This document shows, in pieces, positions 24,931 to 34,426 of a stretch of DNA of 64,000 bases. The notes beneath the pieces are model-generated. The model was not told the origin of the DNA, ran no database searches, and worked only from the letters and a program-made list of their open reading frames with translations. Both the position numbers and the translations under genes were made by a program. Source of the DNA: Spirochaetales bacterium. Lineage in GTDB: Bacteria; Spirochaetota; GWE2-31-10. The stretch spans positions 1-64,000 of the forward strand of contig JAGANG010000025.1 in the NCBI GenBank assembly GCA_017624275.1. The letters run 5' to 3'. The number at the start of each line of letters is the position of its first letter. Positions within the stretch are counted from its first letter, which is position 1.

Positions 24931-27900
24931 TTAATATCTTATTACTGTAACCGCAGTACCTTCACATTTAGTTGACTTAGGAGAAGCACCGTTGGCATCA
25001 AAAATAATTGTTCCGCCAACAGGATTATCGATATTACTATCCGGATTTACAACAATACAAAGTTTTGTTCCGTTTGTATTTTGTACATCATAAATAACTG
25101 CATTTCCTTGCGTTCTTGTTGTTCCGACACCTTTTCTGTTGCGAAGTCCGTCATTCTCTTTTCTGAGTTTGATTAAATCCGCATGATATTTAAATAAGCC
25201 GTTATGTGTAGATTTTAACTTCCAATCAATTGCATTTGTTTCGATACCTGCCATGTAACTGTTGTGAGCCATTCTTCCGCCGGCACCTTTTTCCTTAGTA
25301 CGAAGGAATTCATCTCCGGCATGAATAAACGGAATACCTTGAGATACAAGTAAAATCCCATGACCGAACTTCAATACACGTTGTGCATAATCACCTGTTA
25401 CACCTGCGGCACCGATTTTATCCCATAAACAAAGGTTATCATGTGCAGAAATATAGTTAATTGACTGATCTGGTGTCCCAGTAAAGAAACGAGTCCAAAG
25501 ACCTTCAGAGTCGCTTCCTAAATTTGTTCCAGATCCTCTTAATCCAACAGAAACATTATAAGCTGAACTTCCATAACTTCCCATTTGATTAAATATATAT
25601 CCCTTTCCACCATCATCATTTGAACCTTTCAATGATTCACGATATTTTCCGTTGAATACGCCAACTTTTGCATTTGTAAGCTCTTTTACAGCACTCATAC
25701 GAATTTTTTGACTTTCTTCATTATCTGTCGCATATCCGTTCCAAGGCTCTCCGTACATCAAAAGCATTCTGTCTGAGAATTTATTATTGTTTAAATAATC
25801 TCCCCAATCTTTTACCGCAGATGTATGATAAATACCGATTAAGTCAAAACGGAATCCGTCAATATTATATTCGTCTACCCAATATTCCAATGAATCACGA
25901 ATCATTCTGCTTACCATCGGAACGCCTGTATTAACACTGTTTCCACATCCGGAAAGGTCACCTGTTGTATAGTATTTACCTGAAATATTTTTAAACATTT
26001 CTTTATCAAAAGTATGATTGTAAACAACATCCATGATTACACGGATTCCGTTTTTGTGGAATTCGTTAATCATTTCTTTTACTTCACGGATTCGCTCTAC
26101 ATAGTCGCCCGGACAAGTAGAAAATCTGTCTTCAGGAACATTGTAGTTTACAGGGTCATATCCCCAGTTATAAATATCATCCAATGTAGTATTATGCTTT
26201 GTTGCATAATCATAGAACGGCAACAACTGAACATGAGTTACACCTAACTCTTTTAAGTGATCAATACCTGTTGATACTGTTCCACATTTTGTTCCTGTTT
26301 CTACCATTCCTGGAAATTTACCTGCATTTTTAGCAGTTCCGCCCCATGATGAATCTGATGTAAAATCGCCTACATGAACCTCATAAACGATTGCGTCATT
26401 ACGATTTTCCAATTTAGGTCTGTCAGCCCAACCGCCGGCAGGATCTGTTTGATCTAAGTCAATAACGATATTTGCACTCGGTCCGGCGTAAGCTGTATAA
26501 CTAAATCCATTTTCTAAACCGTTTGATTTAAGAACATTAGATTTTTGCTGATTTCCGTCATACTTAACCATTACACCGTAAGGGTCACGGACTTCTTTTC
26601 CGTTAATTTTGAATTGGTATTCAGCCAAATGTAAATCACCGCTTACAGATACCCCGTAAATTTTTGATGAATCAGGATAATCTCCGTCAACTTTAAATCC
26701 GGCTGTACAAGTATATTCTTTTGCTGTTCCGCCTTTCGGAGTAACTGTTACGGTTACATTACTTGAATCAGGTGACCAAATACTGAATGCAGTAGCTGAA
26801 CTTGTATAATAAGCCCCCAATCGTGTAGGAGTTGCAGGTTTATCTACCTTTGTAAAAGTTGCACTTTCCGTAGATTCCAAACTTCCGTCTGTTCCCCAAA
26901 CTTTCACTGTTACAGATTGTCCTATAGAAAGACTTTCACCTACAGAAATCGTTTGACCGTCAGTATAAGCTGTTCCGCTTGTTTTAGGATCGCTTCCGTC
27001 AATTGTATATTTTGCCGATGTACAATTTGCAGCTGTCAATTTTACAGACTGTTTTGCACCGCTGAACTGAACATTTCCACTCGGACTTAAACCTACTGTA
27101 GGGTCTGTACTGAACGGATTTGCTGTTTCAAATTCTTTTGTAGCAAAATTAAACCAAGCTTCATTTACGCCTGTAGGAAGAGTTACACCCGGTTGCATAT
27201 CAGCAGGATAACGATTTGAAGATGATTCACTTTCTACAAAAATACACAAAGCTCCGCCGGCACTTACCCAACTGTCAGTAAGATCAATGTAATAAGTATT
27301 TCCGTCTGCAGATTTACTCATAGCCTTTCCCGGCCATTTAGGACCGGTATTTGATTCATCTGATGAATAATAATACAAATTATAAGATGACCAACTAGCA
27401 CCATAGAAATGTACACGGTATCCGTTGATTGCTTGCTTTACTGTAATTGAAGCTGATGCAGTTTTTCCTTCGTAAGTTGCCGTAACAGTAGCTTTACCGG
27501 CAGATGCACCAGTAACAGTTGTTCCGCTTAATGTGGCTGCTGTTCCGCTTATTTCAACTTTAGCTTCAGATGTAACATCCTTTGTTGTGCCGTCTGAATA
27601 ATTAGCAGTCACAGTCACACTTGCTGTTTTTCCTACTTCTATAGAAGTTTCAGAAAGATTTAACGCTATATCAGAAAGTACCACGTTGTCAGTTTGTACA
27701 TTTACTTCTTTTTGGCAACTTACCGATTCGCTTCCGTCTTTATAAGTTGCACTGATTGTTACAGTTCCGTTTTTTGATGCAGTCAAAACATTAGAAGACA
27801 AAGCTGCAATATCACTACCTGTTACAATGGTATAAATCGTCTTATCAGTAACATCAACCGTACTTCCGTCTGAATATGACGCAGTAGCTTTTAACGTATA

Positions 27901-29148
27901 AGTAACTTTAGTTCCGTCAACACTTAACGCCAATGAACTTACGACTTTGTCCATTGTTACAGTAATCGCAATTTCTGCTGTCTTTGTAACACCGCTGTCG
28001 GTATATGAAGCTGTTATCTTTGCTGTTCCTGCAGCTTTTGCTTCAAACATTCCGTCAGAAATACTTACAATCGAATTGTTATCACTTTCAAAAATAGCAT
28101 CATTCGCTATAGCTTTAGTACTGCCGTCTGAATATGTTGCAGTAAGAATAATTTCTGAATGACTGCCGACAGCTATTGTTTTAGCTGTCTTATCAAAAGC
28201 TATTGATGAAAGACTTTTAACCGTAACGGCACAAGTACCTGACAATTTCACTCCGTCTTCTTCGTAAGAAACAAGTATTGTTGTTGTTCCGCCACTTATT
28301 CCGGTAATAACTCCGTTACCGTCTACTGATGAAATATCTATTTTCTCACTTGTATATTGAGCTTTTGATGTAACATCAATACTGCTTCCGTCATCATAAT
28401 AAGCAGTTACATTCAAAGAAGCGTTTCCTCCGACTGCTAAAATCAAATTATCTCTTGATAAAGCAATAGACTTCAAAGTTTTAACAGGAGTAGGATCACC
28501 CTCAGCTAATACTTCAAAATTTACTGATTTCTCTTTTGTCACACCTTCTTCGGTATAAGTAATCTTTATGGAACAAGTTCCTTTTGCCACACCGGTAATA
28601 ATTCCGGACTCATCTACTGTTAAAATAGTTGAATCGTTTGATGTATAAAAAGCAGAAGATGTAACATCTTTTTCTGTATCATCAGAATATTTTGCTTTTA
28701 CCGTAAGATTAACTGTTTTTCCCTCATAAACATAAGCTTGTGAATGCAAAACAGAAATATCTTTTAATGTTACCTTTTCGGTTACACTGGTAATTTCCAA
28801 AGTAATATCTGTTTTCGTGTAACAAGTTCTGCCATATCTGCTACCTTTTATTTCACCGTTACTGTCTTTAGCTACAATATCGACAGTAACTTTTTCTTCA
28901 GATGTAGTCTCAAAAATAAAACTGGAATCTGCTGTTTTCTTTTCAGTAGTTTTTTCTCCGTCAACATAAAATGTATATTCAAAAGTACATCCTGAAAATT
29001 GATCGACATTTGAAATACTAACCATATAAGATTTTTTTTCAGGTTCTTGATTTTTGTTGTTGTCTGTATTATCTATTTCTGTCGTACAACATACAAACAA
29101 TCCCATCAGAACCACTAAAATCAAATTATAAAAATTTAATTTTTTCAT
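24931..29148 (-). CDS. Surface lipoprotein pullulanase, type I, with Ig-like repeats
   Basis: This 1405-residue enzyme should hydrolyse alpha-1,6 links in pullulan, starch or glycogen. The lipoprotein signal ends LMGLFVCC. Residues about 130-570 hold roughly five to six Big_2-type Ig-like repeats (patterns such as VTANYSDGTTKDVTS). A starch-binding CBM26-like domain follows at about 575-680, with aromatic YNLYYYSS. Then come a chitobiase-like linker, a CBM48-like domain (about 770-890) and a GH13 domain. GH13 marks are YNWGYDPVNYNVPE, nucleophile Asp in DGFRFDLIG (near 1100), acid Glu in GEPWNG (near 1132) and SAHDN. The repeats may hold the catalytic part away from the cell surface. It is monocistronic. 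Confidence 0.95.
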   Translation of the reverse strand: MKKLNFYNLILVVLMGLFVCCTTEIDNTDNNKNQEPEKKSYMVSISNVDQFSGCTFEYTFYVDGEKTTEKKTADSSFIFETTSEEKVTVDIVAKDSNGEIKGSRYGRTCYTKTDITLEITSVTEKVTLKDISVLHSQAYVYEGKTVNLTVKAKYSDDTEKDVTSSAFYTSNDSTILTVDESGIITGVAKGTCSIKITYTEEGVTKEKSVNFEVLAEGDPTPVKTLKSIALSRDNLILAVGGNASLNVTAYYDDGSSIDVTSKAQYTSEKIDISSVDGNGVITGISGGTTTILVSYEEDGVKLSGTCAVTVKSLSSIAFDKTAKTIAVGSHSEIILTATYSDGSTKAIANDAIFESDNNSIVSISDGMFEAKAAGTAKITASYTDSGVTKTAEIAITVTMDKVVSSLALSVDGTKVTYTLKATASYSDGSTVDVTDKTIYTIVTGSDIAALSSNVLTASKNGTVTISATYKDGSESVSCQKEVNVQTDNVVLSDIALNLSETSIEVGKTASVTVTANYSDGTTKDVTSEAKVEISGTAATLSGTTVTGASAGKATVTATYEGKTASASITVKQAINGYRVHFYGASWSSYNLYYYSSDESNTGPKWPGKAMSKSADGNTYYIDLTDSWVSAGGALCIFVESESSSNRYPADMQPGVTLPTGVNEAWFNFATKEFETANPFSTDPTVGLSPSGNVQFSGAKQSVKLTAANCTSAKYTIDGSDPKTSGTAYTDGQTISVGESLSIGQSVTVKVWGTDGSLESTESATFTKVDKPATPTRLGAYYTSSATAFSIWSPDSSNVTVTVTPKGGTAKEYTCTAGFKVDGDYPDSSKIYGVSVSGDLHLAEYQFKINGKEVRDPYGVMVKYDGNQQKSNVLKSNGLENGFSYTAYAGPSANIVIDLDQTDPAGGWADRPKLENRNDAIVYEVHVGDFTSDSSWGGTAKNAGKFPGMVETGTKCGTVSTGIDHLKELGVTHVQLLPFYDYATKHNTTLDDIYNWGYDPVNYNVPEDRFSTCPGDYVERIREVKEMINEFHKNGIRVIMDVVYNHTFDKEMFKNISGKYYTTGDLSGCGNSVNTGVPMVSRMIRDSLEYWVDEYNIDGFRFDLIGIYHTSAVKDWGDYLNNNKFSDRMLLMYGEPWNGYATDNEESQKIRMSAVKELTNAKVGVFNGKYRESLKGSNDDGGKGYIFNQMGSYGSSAYNVSVGLRGSGTNLGSDSEGLWTRFFTGTPDQSINYISAHDNLCLWDKIGAAGVTGDYAQRVLKFGHGILLVSQGIPFIHAGDEFLRTKEKGAGGRMAHNSYMAGIETNAIDWKLKSTHNGLFKYHADLIKLRKENDGLRNRKGVGTTRTQGNAVIYDVQNTNGTKLCIVVNPDSNIDNPVGGTIIFDANGASPKSTKCEGTAVTVIRY

Positions 29149-29240
29149 CGGTATCCCCTTTTATCATTATTTTATCTTAAGGAAAGAGGATAGCAACAAT
29201 AATACCAAATAATGAAATTACATTGAAAAAACGATTAACT

Positions 29241-29588
29241 TCAGTTAGAGAGAAAAACCAGCAATATATTTTCTATAAAAATAAAAATTGGGCTTAATAA
29301 AACACTTAAAAATATAAAACTCATTTTGATAATTTTAACAGGTAAGCGATGTGTCAAACGAAAAATTCTTATAACAGTAAAAAGTGATGAAAGAAAAATC
29401 AGCGAATCAACAATAATATTACAGCGTAAAATTAACTCAACGGAAGTATCCGTAAAATTATTCATATCACCGATTACATAAAAAAACAAAAGTATAGCTT
29501 TCAATGCCAAAAGACCGGACAAAAAACTACTCAAAAAACGAATCAAAACTCCAGCAAGATAAAAATATTTACGAATAATTCTCATCAA
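29241..29588 (-). CDS. Small integral membrane protein
   Basis: The 115 residues have three or four hydrophobic segments (YLAGVLIRFLSSFLSGLLAL, IIVDSLIFLSSLFTVI and MSFIFLSVLLSPIFIF). No family is recognised. Its start overlaps the end of the thiamine pyrophosphokinase gene by 20 bases, so the two share a transcript. Function is unknown. Confidence 0.65.
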   Translation of the reverse strand: MMRIIRKYFYLAGVLIRFLSSFLSGLLALKAILLFFYVIGDMNNFTDTSVELILRCNIIVDSLIFLSSLFTVIRIFRLTHRLPVKIIKMSFIFLSVLLSPIFIFIENILLVFLSN

Positions 29589-30231
29589 ATAATATTCCTA
29601 TACCTCTTCCCGATTCAAACCCAAGCAACGCATTATCTTCATTAATCACATTGCTCAAACTATACTGCCACTGATTCAATTTATTACCGGAAAATTTATA
29701 ATAAAAACCGCTCATTACAAGTCCGGATATCGGCTCAAACGGAAAAAAAGAAAAACGTCGTCCTTTCATTCCGCACATCTTTGCAGGTTTATCAGGTGTT
29801 ATCGAAAAAATACTGCTATTAGAAGTTACTATTTCTATTTTTACATCGTCATTTTTTATAGTTAATAAATTAATTAAATTAGTAAAAGTATGATCTATAT
29901 AAGTTCCGGTAACAGCTACCAAAATTATTTTACGTGGATGATATTCCAAAGCTTTCTTTATACACAACTCGGAATCACTGTAATCTTTTTCTTGCGGATA
30001 TTTAAAAATCTCACAGCCATCTGATATTTTGCCTAATATATCAGATGAAATACTATCCATATCACCGATTAAAATATCCGGACTAATACCGATTTTAGAT
30101 AAAATATTAGCTCCGCCGTCTCCGGCAATTATCAATTGAGCTTGCGACACTGCATCCTTTACTTTTTCCAATTTAAAATCTTCACCGCTGCCTACAATCA
30201 ATACAACATCAACATTGTTATTTTCTTTCAT
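29569..30231 (-). CDS. thiN: Thiamine pyrophosphokinase
   Basis: This enzyme makes thiamine pyrophosphate from thiamine and ATP. The 220 residues show the family blocks: AGDGGAN near 33, IGDMDSIS near 55, DYSDSELCI near 82, GTYIDHTFTNL near 110. The C-terminal beta domain with FSFFPFEPISGLVMSG is intact. No thiamine biosynthesis genes or TPP riboswitch are nearby, consistent with salvage of thiamine. It is followed, with overlap, by a small membrane protein gene. Confidence 0.92.
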   Translation of the reverse strand: MKENNNVDVVLIVGSGEDFKLEKVKDAVSQAQLIIAGDGGANILSKIGISPDILIGDMDSISSDILGKISDGCEIFKYPQEKDYSDSELCIKKALEYHPRKIILVAVTGTYIDHTFTNLINLLTIKNDDVKIEIVTSNSSIFSITPDKPAKMCGMKGRRFSFFPFEPISGLVMSGFYYKFSGNKLNQWQYSLSNVINEDNALLGFESGRGIGILFDENYS

Positions 30232-30313
30232 AATAAAAGACCTATTCTATAAAAATTGATAACTGTTTTTTTATACCATTTTAATATTCTAAAAAGAAAT
30301 AAAACGTGTACTT

Positions 30314-30370
30314 AAAAAAATAACAGTGTAAAAACACAAGTTACTTGTTTTCACACTGTTATAATTTTTT
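30314..30370. terminator. Bidirectional-looking terminator
   Basis: ATAACAGTGT (30320-30329) and ACACTGTTAT (30353-30362) form a perfect outer stem extended by A/T pairs inside. T runs flank it on both strands. Its likely main task is to end the minus-strand HEAT-like gene. Confidence 0.78.
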
Positions 30371-30374
30371 TTAA

Positions 30375-32033
30375 TTAATCCGCCTGCCCTTTTTTATTTC
30401 TGGAAGCTCTTCTTTTCGGAGCTTCTATTTCTCTGTTCGGACGAGACTGTTGCACTCGGGTTTCCGGTTCCGGAGTTTTTCCTTGGACAGTAGGCACCGG
30501 CTGAGATTGATTTTGCCCAGAAACCGTCTGGCGTTGAGGTTGCTGAGTTTGAGAACCGGTTTGTGACGGAGTACTTTCTGTTTTTACAGCCTCATCTTTT
30601 TCTGCAGAAGCTTCTGAAGATGTAGTAGCAGTTTTTTCCGGTTCTTTCTCCGGCATTTTATCACTCCATTTCAATCTATCTAAAGAATCTCTTGCTGCTT
30701 GTTTTACTTCCGGATCTCTGTCATAAAGCAATGTTACGAGAACATCTCTGCCGGCATACACACGGAATTTTTCAATATATTTAATTCCGTTAAGTCTCAA
30801 TTCTTTGTTTCTCTCAAACTGTCTCAAACGATTAAGAGTCAATGTTTGAAGGTTTGAAATGTTATTATCAATACAATAAGTAAGCAAAAGATTGATTGTA
30901 GAAACTCTTAAATATTTCAAACAATAAGCAAATGCAGCATACACATTACCGGAATTTTCTTTCCATGAAACATGAATTATAGTTTCGAGAGCCTGATTAT
31001 TCAAATCAACCGGATAATTTACATTTAAATATTTTGTTAAGAAATCCCACCAGCTGTCATCAGCATATTCATAAAACAATTTTAAATATTCAGATAACAA
31101 TTTTATATTCGAAGGATTTTTCAACATTACACGGCTCAATCTTGCAAGTGAATTTTTACCGTTTAGAAGTTGAGCAAATTTTTGACCTATTAAAATAAGA
31201 GTATCTGTTTTATAACCGCCGGCAACAAGCATTTCTTCCAATACCGGAACAAGCTCTTGATATTCCTCTCCCGGAGTAATGAAATTCAAAGCGTTTGTAA
31301 GATGTTCACCTTTAGAATCTTTAAGAAATTGTTCAATCACTCCGACTCTGTTCTGTTCAATAACATTGAAATTACCGGAAACCTCCGTTTTTTCCTGCTC
31401 TGTCATTTGAGCTACTGTTTTTGAAGTTACAATATCATTAATAATTCTTGTTTGAATTTTTGGATAACGAGATTTTACCAATAATGACAATTCATCTCTG
31501 TAAACTTTGTCGGCATCGATAGTTTTTTGATGCAATGAGTAAATAAAATCACTTGTAATATTGATAAAATCTGCCGTCAAATGAGAAACTAACCATTCCG
31601 GAGCATAAAGTAACACAGAAACTACAGCTTGTCCTAAAGTCGCATTTTGTTTATTTTCCCCGTTTTTATCTACAGCTACGGCAACTGACTTGGGACTTTC
31701 CATAATACCGGACTTCATATATTCAATCGCAAGCACTCTGTTCGATTTAAACAATCCGCAAAATCCATAAAATTGAGCTATCGGATTATTTACATCTTCT
31801 AACAACTTGCGAAACGCTTTTGTATTGTTAGATCCCAGCAAGCCGGACAATCTGGTAGAAACGCTGCTTTCTATAGGTTCTGAATAAAAATAAATCGCAT
31901 CCAACGAACTCAAGAAACTTGTATCTACAGATGTAAAAGATTTAATAACAATATAATTTACGAACAGTGCCGAAAAAATAAAAACGATAGCACCAAACAG
32001 AATAATGTCATTTTTTTTATTACTGCGAAACAT
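30375..32033 (-). CDS. Membrane-anchored helical-repeat (HEAT-like) protein
   Basis: The 552 residues start with a short basic region and one membrane segment (IILFGAIVFIFSALFVNYIVI, about 10-30). About 400 residues of alpha-helical repeats follow; the last, VLVTLLYDRDPEVKQAARDSL, is a clear HEAT motif. The tail from about 455 is rich in Pro, Gln, Thr and Ser, then basic (PKRRASRNKKGQAD). The repeats probably lie outside the inner membrane. Such proteins are treponeme-type and their function is unknown. Confidence 0.75.
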   Translation of the reverse strand: MFRSNKKNDIILFGAIVFIFSALFVNYIVIKSFTSVDTSFLSSLDAIYFYSEPIESSVSTRLSGLLGSNNTKAFRKLLEDVNNPIAQFYGFCGLFKSNRVLAIEYMKSGIMESPKSVAVAVDKNGENKQNATLGQAVVSVLLYAPEWLVSHLTADFINITSDFIYSLHQKTIDADKVYRDELSLLVKSRYPKIQTRIINDIVTSKTVAQMTEQEKTEVSGNFNVIEQNRVGVIEQFLKDSKGEHLTNALNFITPGEEYQELVPVLEEMLVAGGYKTDTLILIGQKFAQLLNGKNSLARLSRVMLKNPSNIKLLSEYLKLFYEYADDSWWDFLTKYLNVNYPVDLNNQALETIIHVSWKENSGNVYAAFAYCLKYLRVSTINLLLTYCIDNNISNLQTLTLNRLRQFERNKELRLNGIKYIEKFRVYAGRDVLVTLLYDRDPEVKQAARDSLDRLKWSDKMPEKEPEKTATTSSEASAEKDEAVKTESTPSQTGSQTQQPQRQTVSGQNQSQPVPTVQGKTPEPETRVQQSRPNREIEAPKRRASRNKKGQAD

Positions 32034-32374
32034 AACCTTTTTCCTTAATTACATTCAATAAGTTGAGATAAAGCAATATTTTTCAATTTTTGTAAAGTTG
32101 CCGGATTATAACAAAAAACTTTCTAATAGCAAAAAATGTTTTCATATTATTTATCAGGTATTTTATTCCGATTTTAGAGTTTCTCAATTTTAATATCTTA
32201 AATAAGTTTAAAAAGATTCGATATAGTAGAATACGGGACTGTTTAATAAGTAAAAGTTACGGTGTCATTCCGAACAGATTTCGGTTTGCAAATTCTTCAT
32301 GACAAGACTTTTGGGCAGCTCCGCATTAATTTCAATAGAATTTGAAATATATATTTATACAATAAGGAAATAAT
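32034..32374. other. Divergent intergenic region, 341 bp
   Basis: No gene is seen. The right half has short dyads: CCGAA-CAGAT-TTCGG near 32270-32284 inside TGTCATTCCGAACAGATTTC, and TGTCAT/ATGACA arms at about 32262 and 32300. The latter resembles dispersed palindromic repeats of other bacteria. Promoters for both flanking genes must lie here but no strong box stands out. Confidence 0.4.
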
Positions 32375-33214
32375 ATGGAAACACCACCGCTATTTTCAGT
32401 TAATCAAATCAGTAATCACAGTTATACATTTTTTGACTTTGAAACAACAGGTTTTGATCCTTTAGACACAGACAGAATCGTAGAAATTGCAATGATAAAA
32501 GTAATAAACGGAACAATTGCCGAACGTTACGAAACATTTATCAATCCGCAACGTAACATCCCGGAAAGTGCAAGTAATGTTAATCATATTTATGACAATG
32601 ACGTTGTGAATGCTCCGATTTTCGACCGAACTATGGCAACCGAATTGATTCGATTTATAGGAGATTCAATATTAGTTGCACATAACGCCCCTTTCGATGT
32701 AGGCTTTCTTTCAATGGAAATGGCACGATGCGGAATAAATTTTACATCATGGAAATTCATCGACTCATTGCAAATCGCACAAAGACTTTTTCCGTCTACA
32801 CCAAACAAATTAGTAAGCCTTATAAATCGTTATAACATTCAGCAAAAGGGAGATTTACATCGTGCGATGGTAGATACCGATGCTTTAGTTGATGTATTTT
32901 TCAATCTTATAGGAGAAAATGAAGTTTCCGGATTATCGACACCGGAATTAATAAAACTTTTCGGTTACAACAGTACGCCGGAAAATGCATTAGAAGAATT
33001 CCCGGAAATAATAAGAACATCTCTTTCCGGACGAACTCCTTTGTCTTGCGAATACACAAAGCGTACCGGCGAAAAAGTAATTTTAAATTTCCAACCGATT
33101 TCTCCTGTATGGCATAAAGGCTATTGGTATCTTTACGCTGCCAATCGTACCGGCGGCTATTTCTTCTTATGCTGTCAAAGTATGAAAAATATTGAATATT
33201 TACAAAATACATAA
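32375..33214 (+). CDS. DnaQ-like 3'-5' exonuclease with WYL-like C-terminal segment
   Basis: The 279 residues have a DEDDh exonuclease domain: FFDFETTGFD (Exo I, Asp and Glu) near 19-28, VAHNAPFDVGFL (Exo II) near 107-118, and HRAMVDTDA (Exo III with catalytic His) near 162-170. The length of this domain equals the epsilon proofreading type, but the residues beyond about 215 read like a WYL domain: GEKVILNFQPISPVWHKGYW, then YLYAANRTGGYFFL. WYL domains sense ligands or bind DNA ends in many defence and repair regulators. The fusion suggests a regulated nuclease rather than polymerase proofreading. AAGGA supports the start. Confidence 0.88.
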   Translation: METPPLFSVNQISNHSYTFFDFETTGFDPLDTDRIVEIAMIKVINGTIAERYETFINPQRNIPESASNVNHIYDNDVVNAPIFDRTMATELIRFIGDSILVAHNAPFDVGFLSMEMARCGINFTSWKFIDSLQIAQRLFPSTPNKLVSLINRYNIQQKGDLHRAMVDTDALVDVFFNLIGENEVSGLSTPELIKLFGYNSTPENALEEFPEIIRTSLSGRTPLSCEYTKRTGEKVILNFQPISPVWHKGYWYLYAANRTGGYFFLCCQSMKNIEYLQNT

Positions 33215-33228
33215 TCAAGAGGCTTGTC

Positions 33229-33831
33229 ATGGAATGCGAAATTGAGAATGACATACAACTTTTAAAAAAATATATAACTAATAAAGACAGATTACTCCAT
33301 TGTGTTTCTACGGCAGAAAACATGGCACGATATGCGTCTTTATTCAGTATCGATTACAATACCGCATACTTTTGCGGGTTATATCACGATTTGGCAAAAG
33401 AATTGTCACCGCAGGAAATGTTGGATTTGACAGAATCTTTTATAAAACGTGAGATTTTGCCAATAGCTTATCTTGATTTTAAACGAGAAACTCCGACTTT
33501 GCTGCATGGAGTGGCTTCGGCTGAACTTTTAATCCGAGAACTCGGCAATGTTCCTAAAGACAGAATTGTTGCAATCTGTGCTCATACTCTCGGCGGTCAA
33601 GGATTGTCCAGACTTGCAAAATATATGTTTATGTTTGATTTTTGTGAGCCCCGCAGAAGATACAAAGAAGCTCACAAAGTTTTCAACATACTTATAAAAG
33701 AAAAAGATTTTGACAAGGCATATCTTGCTACATATATTCACCAGATTTCACAACTGCTGGATAAGAAAAAAAATATATGCCCGGAATCAATAGAAGGTTA
33801 CAACGAAGCTATCGCTTATGTCACCAAATAA
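33229..33831 (+). CDS. yqeK: HD-domain diadenosine tetraphosphatase YqeK
   Basis: YqeK splits diadenosine tetraphosphate (Ap4A) symmetrically, in the cytoplasm. The 200 residues have the HD pattern: His in LLHCVSTAENM near 24, HD in GLYHDLAKE near 49-57, LLHGVASAELL near 89, and ICAHTLGG near 112. The gene lies 14 bases after the exonuclease gene, so they are likely cotranscribed. nadD, a frequent YqeK neighbour, is not here. A strong terminator follows. Confidence 0.9.
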   Translation: MECEIENDIQLLKKYITNKDRLLHCVSTAENMARYASLFSIDYNTAYFCGLYHDLAKELSPQEMLDLTESFIKREILPIAYLDFKRETPTLLHGVASAELLIRELGNVPKDRIVAICAHTLGGQGLSRLAKYMFMFDFCEPRRRYKEAHKVFNILIKEKDFDKAYLATYIHQISQLLDKKKNICPESIEGYNEAIAYVTK

Positions 33832-33844
33832 ATTTTCCTGTACT

Positions 33845-33884
33845 AAAAATAAGGCTGTTTTTGCTAAAAACAGCCTTATTTTTT
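33845..33884. terminator. Strong bidirectional terminator
   Basis: AATAAGGCTGTTTTT and AAAACAGCCTTATT flank a short loop, with A run before and T run after. It serves yqeK on the plus strand and the lipoprotein gene at 33876-34412, whose stop codon lies inside it, on the minus strand. Confidence 0.9.
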
Positions 33885-34412
33885 CTTTACCCACCTGCCG
33901 TACAAACGCAAGTCTGATGTTATCGGAGAATCTTCATCAAACCGTTGAGTATATTTTTCGTCAAGATACCAACCGTCAAACTCATGTTTTAAAACCTTTG
34001 TCAAACCACAGTTATTAATGTGGACTTTCTCATTTTTACGGACAAATCGTGTGGGCAACAATTCCCATCCATACCCGGTATAAAATTCCACGGCACACCG
34101 ATCATCTGCAACTTCATTCCATTTTGCATATAAAGTCATATTCGACATAACTAAAACTTGCGAGTCGCAGGGCATTGTAAAATCCTTATCAAAAAACCAT
34201 CCTTCTAAACTTCTCCACGGTCTTTCGACCTCAAACGACGATAGATTTATTACTTCGCCGGCTGGAACTATTATTGGAAATACAAATCCTCCGCCGGCAG
34301 TATTAAATTTTACCCAACATTTTTTTTCAGGCTCAATCTTCATCACTTCATTTTCATTACTGCATGCAAATAAAACAATCAAAACAAAAAATACAACTAT
34401 ACTTTTTTTCAT
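33876..34412 (-). CDS. Lipoprotein with two InlB-type repeats
   Basis: The 178 residues begin with a lipoprotein signal ending VLFAC. Two beta-grasp repeats of the Listeria/Bacteroides (InlB B-repeat, Flg_new) type follow: one ending TLYAKW and one ending LRLYGRW, each with G-W-(F/Y)-x-D-x-x-(F/Y)-T. Such repeats are common on secreted proteins and may mediate adhesion. The gene starts 14 bases after the methyltransferase gene and may belong to that operon. Confidence 0.85.
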   Translation of the reverse strand: MKKSIVVFFVLIVLFACSNENEVMKIEPEKKCWVKFNTAGGGFVFPIIVPAGEVINLSSFEVERPWRSLEGWFFDKDFTMPCDSQVLVMSNMTLYAKWNEVADDRCAVEFYTGYGWELLPTRFVRKNEKVHINNCGLTKVLKHEFDGWYLDEKYTQRFDEDSPITSDLRLYGRWVKKK

Positions 34413-34426
34413 AAAAAAACCCTTTT

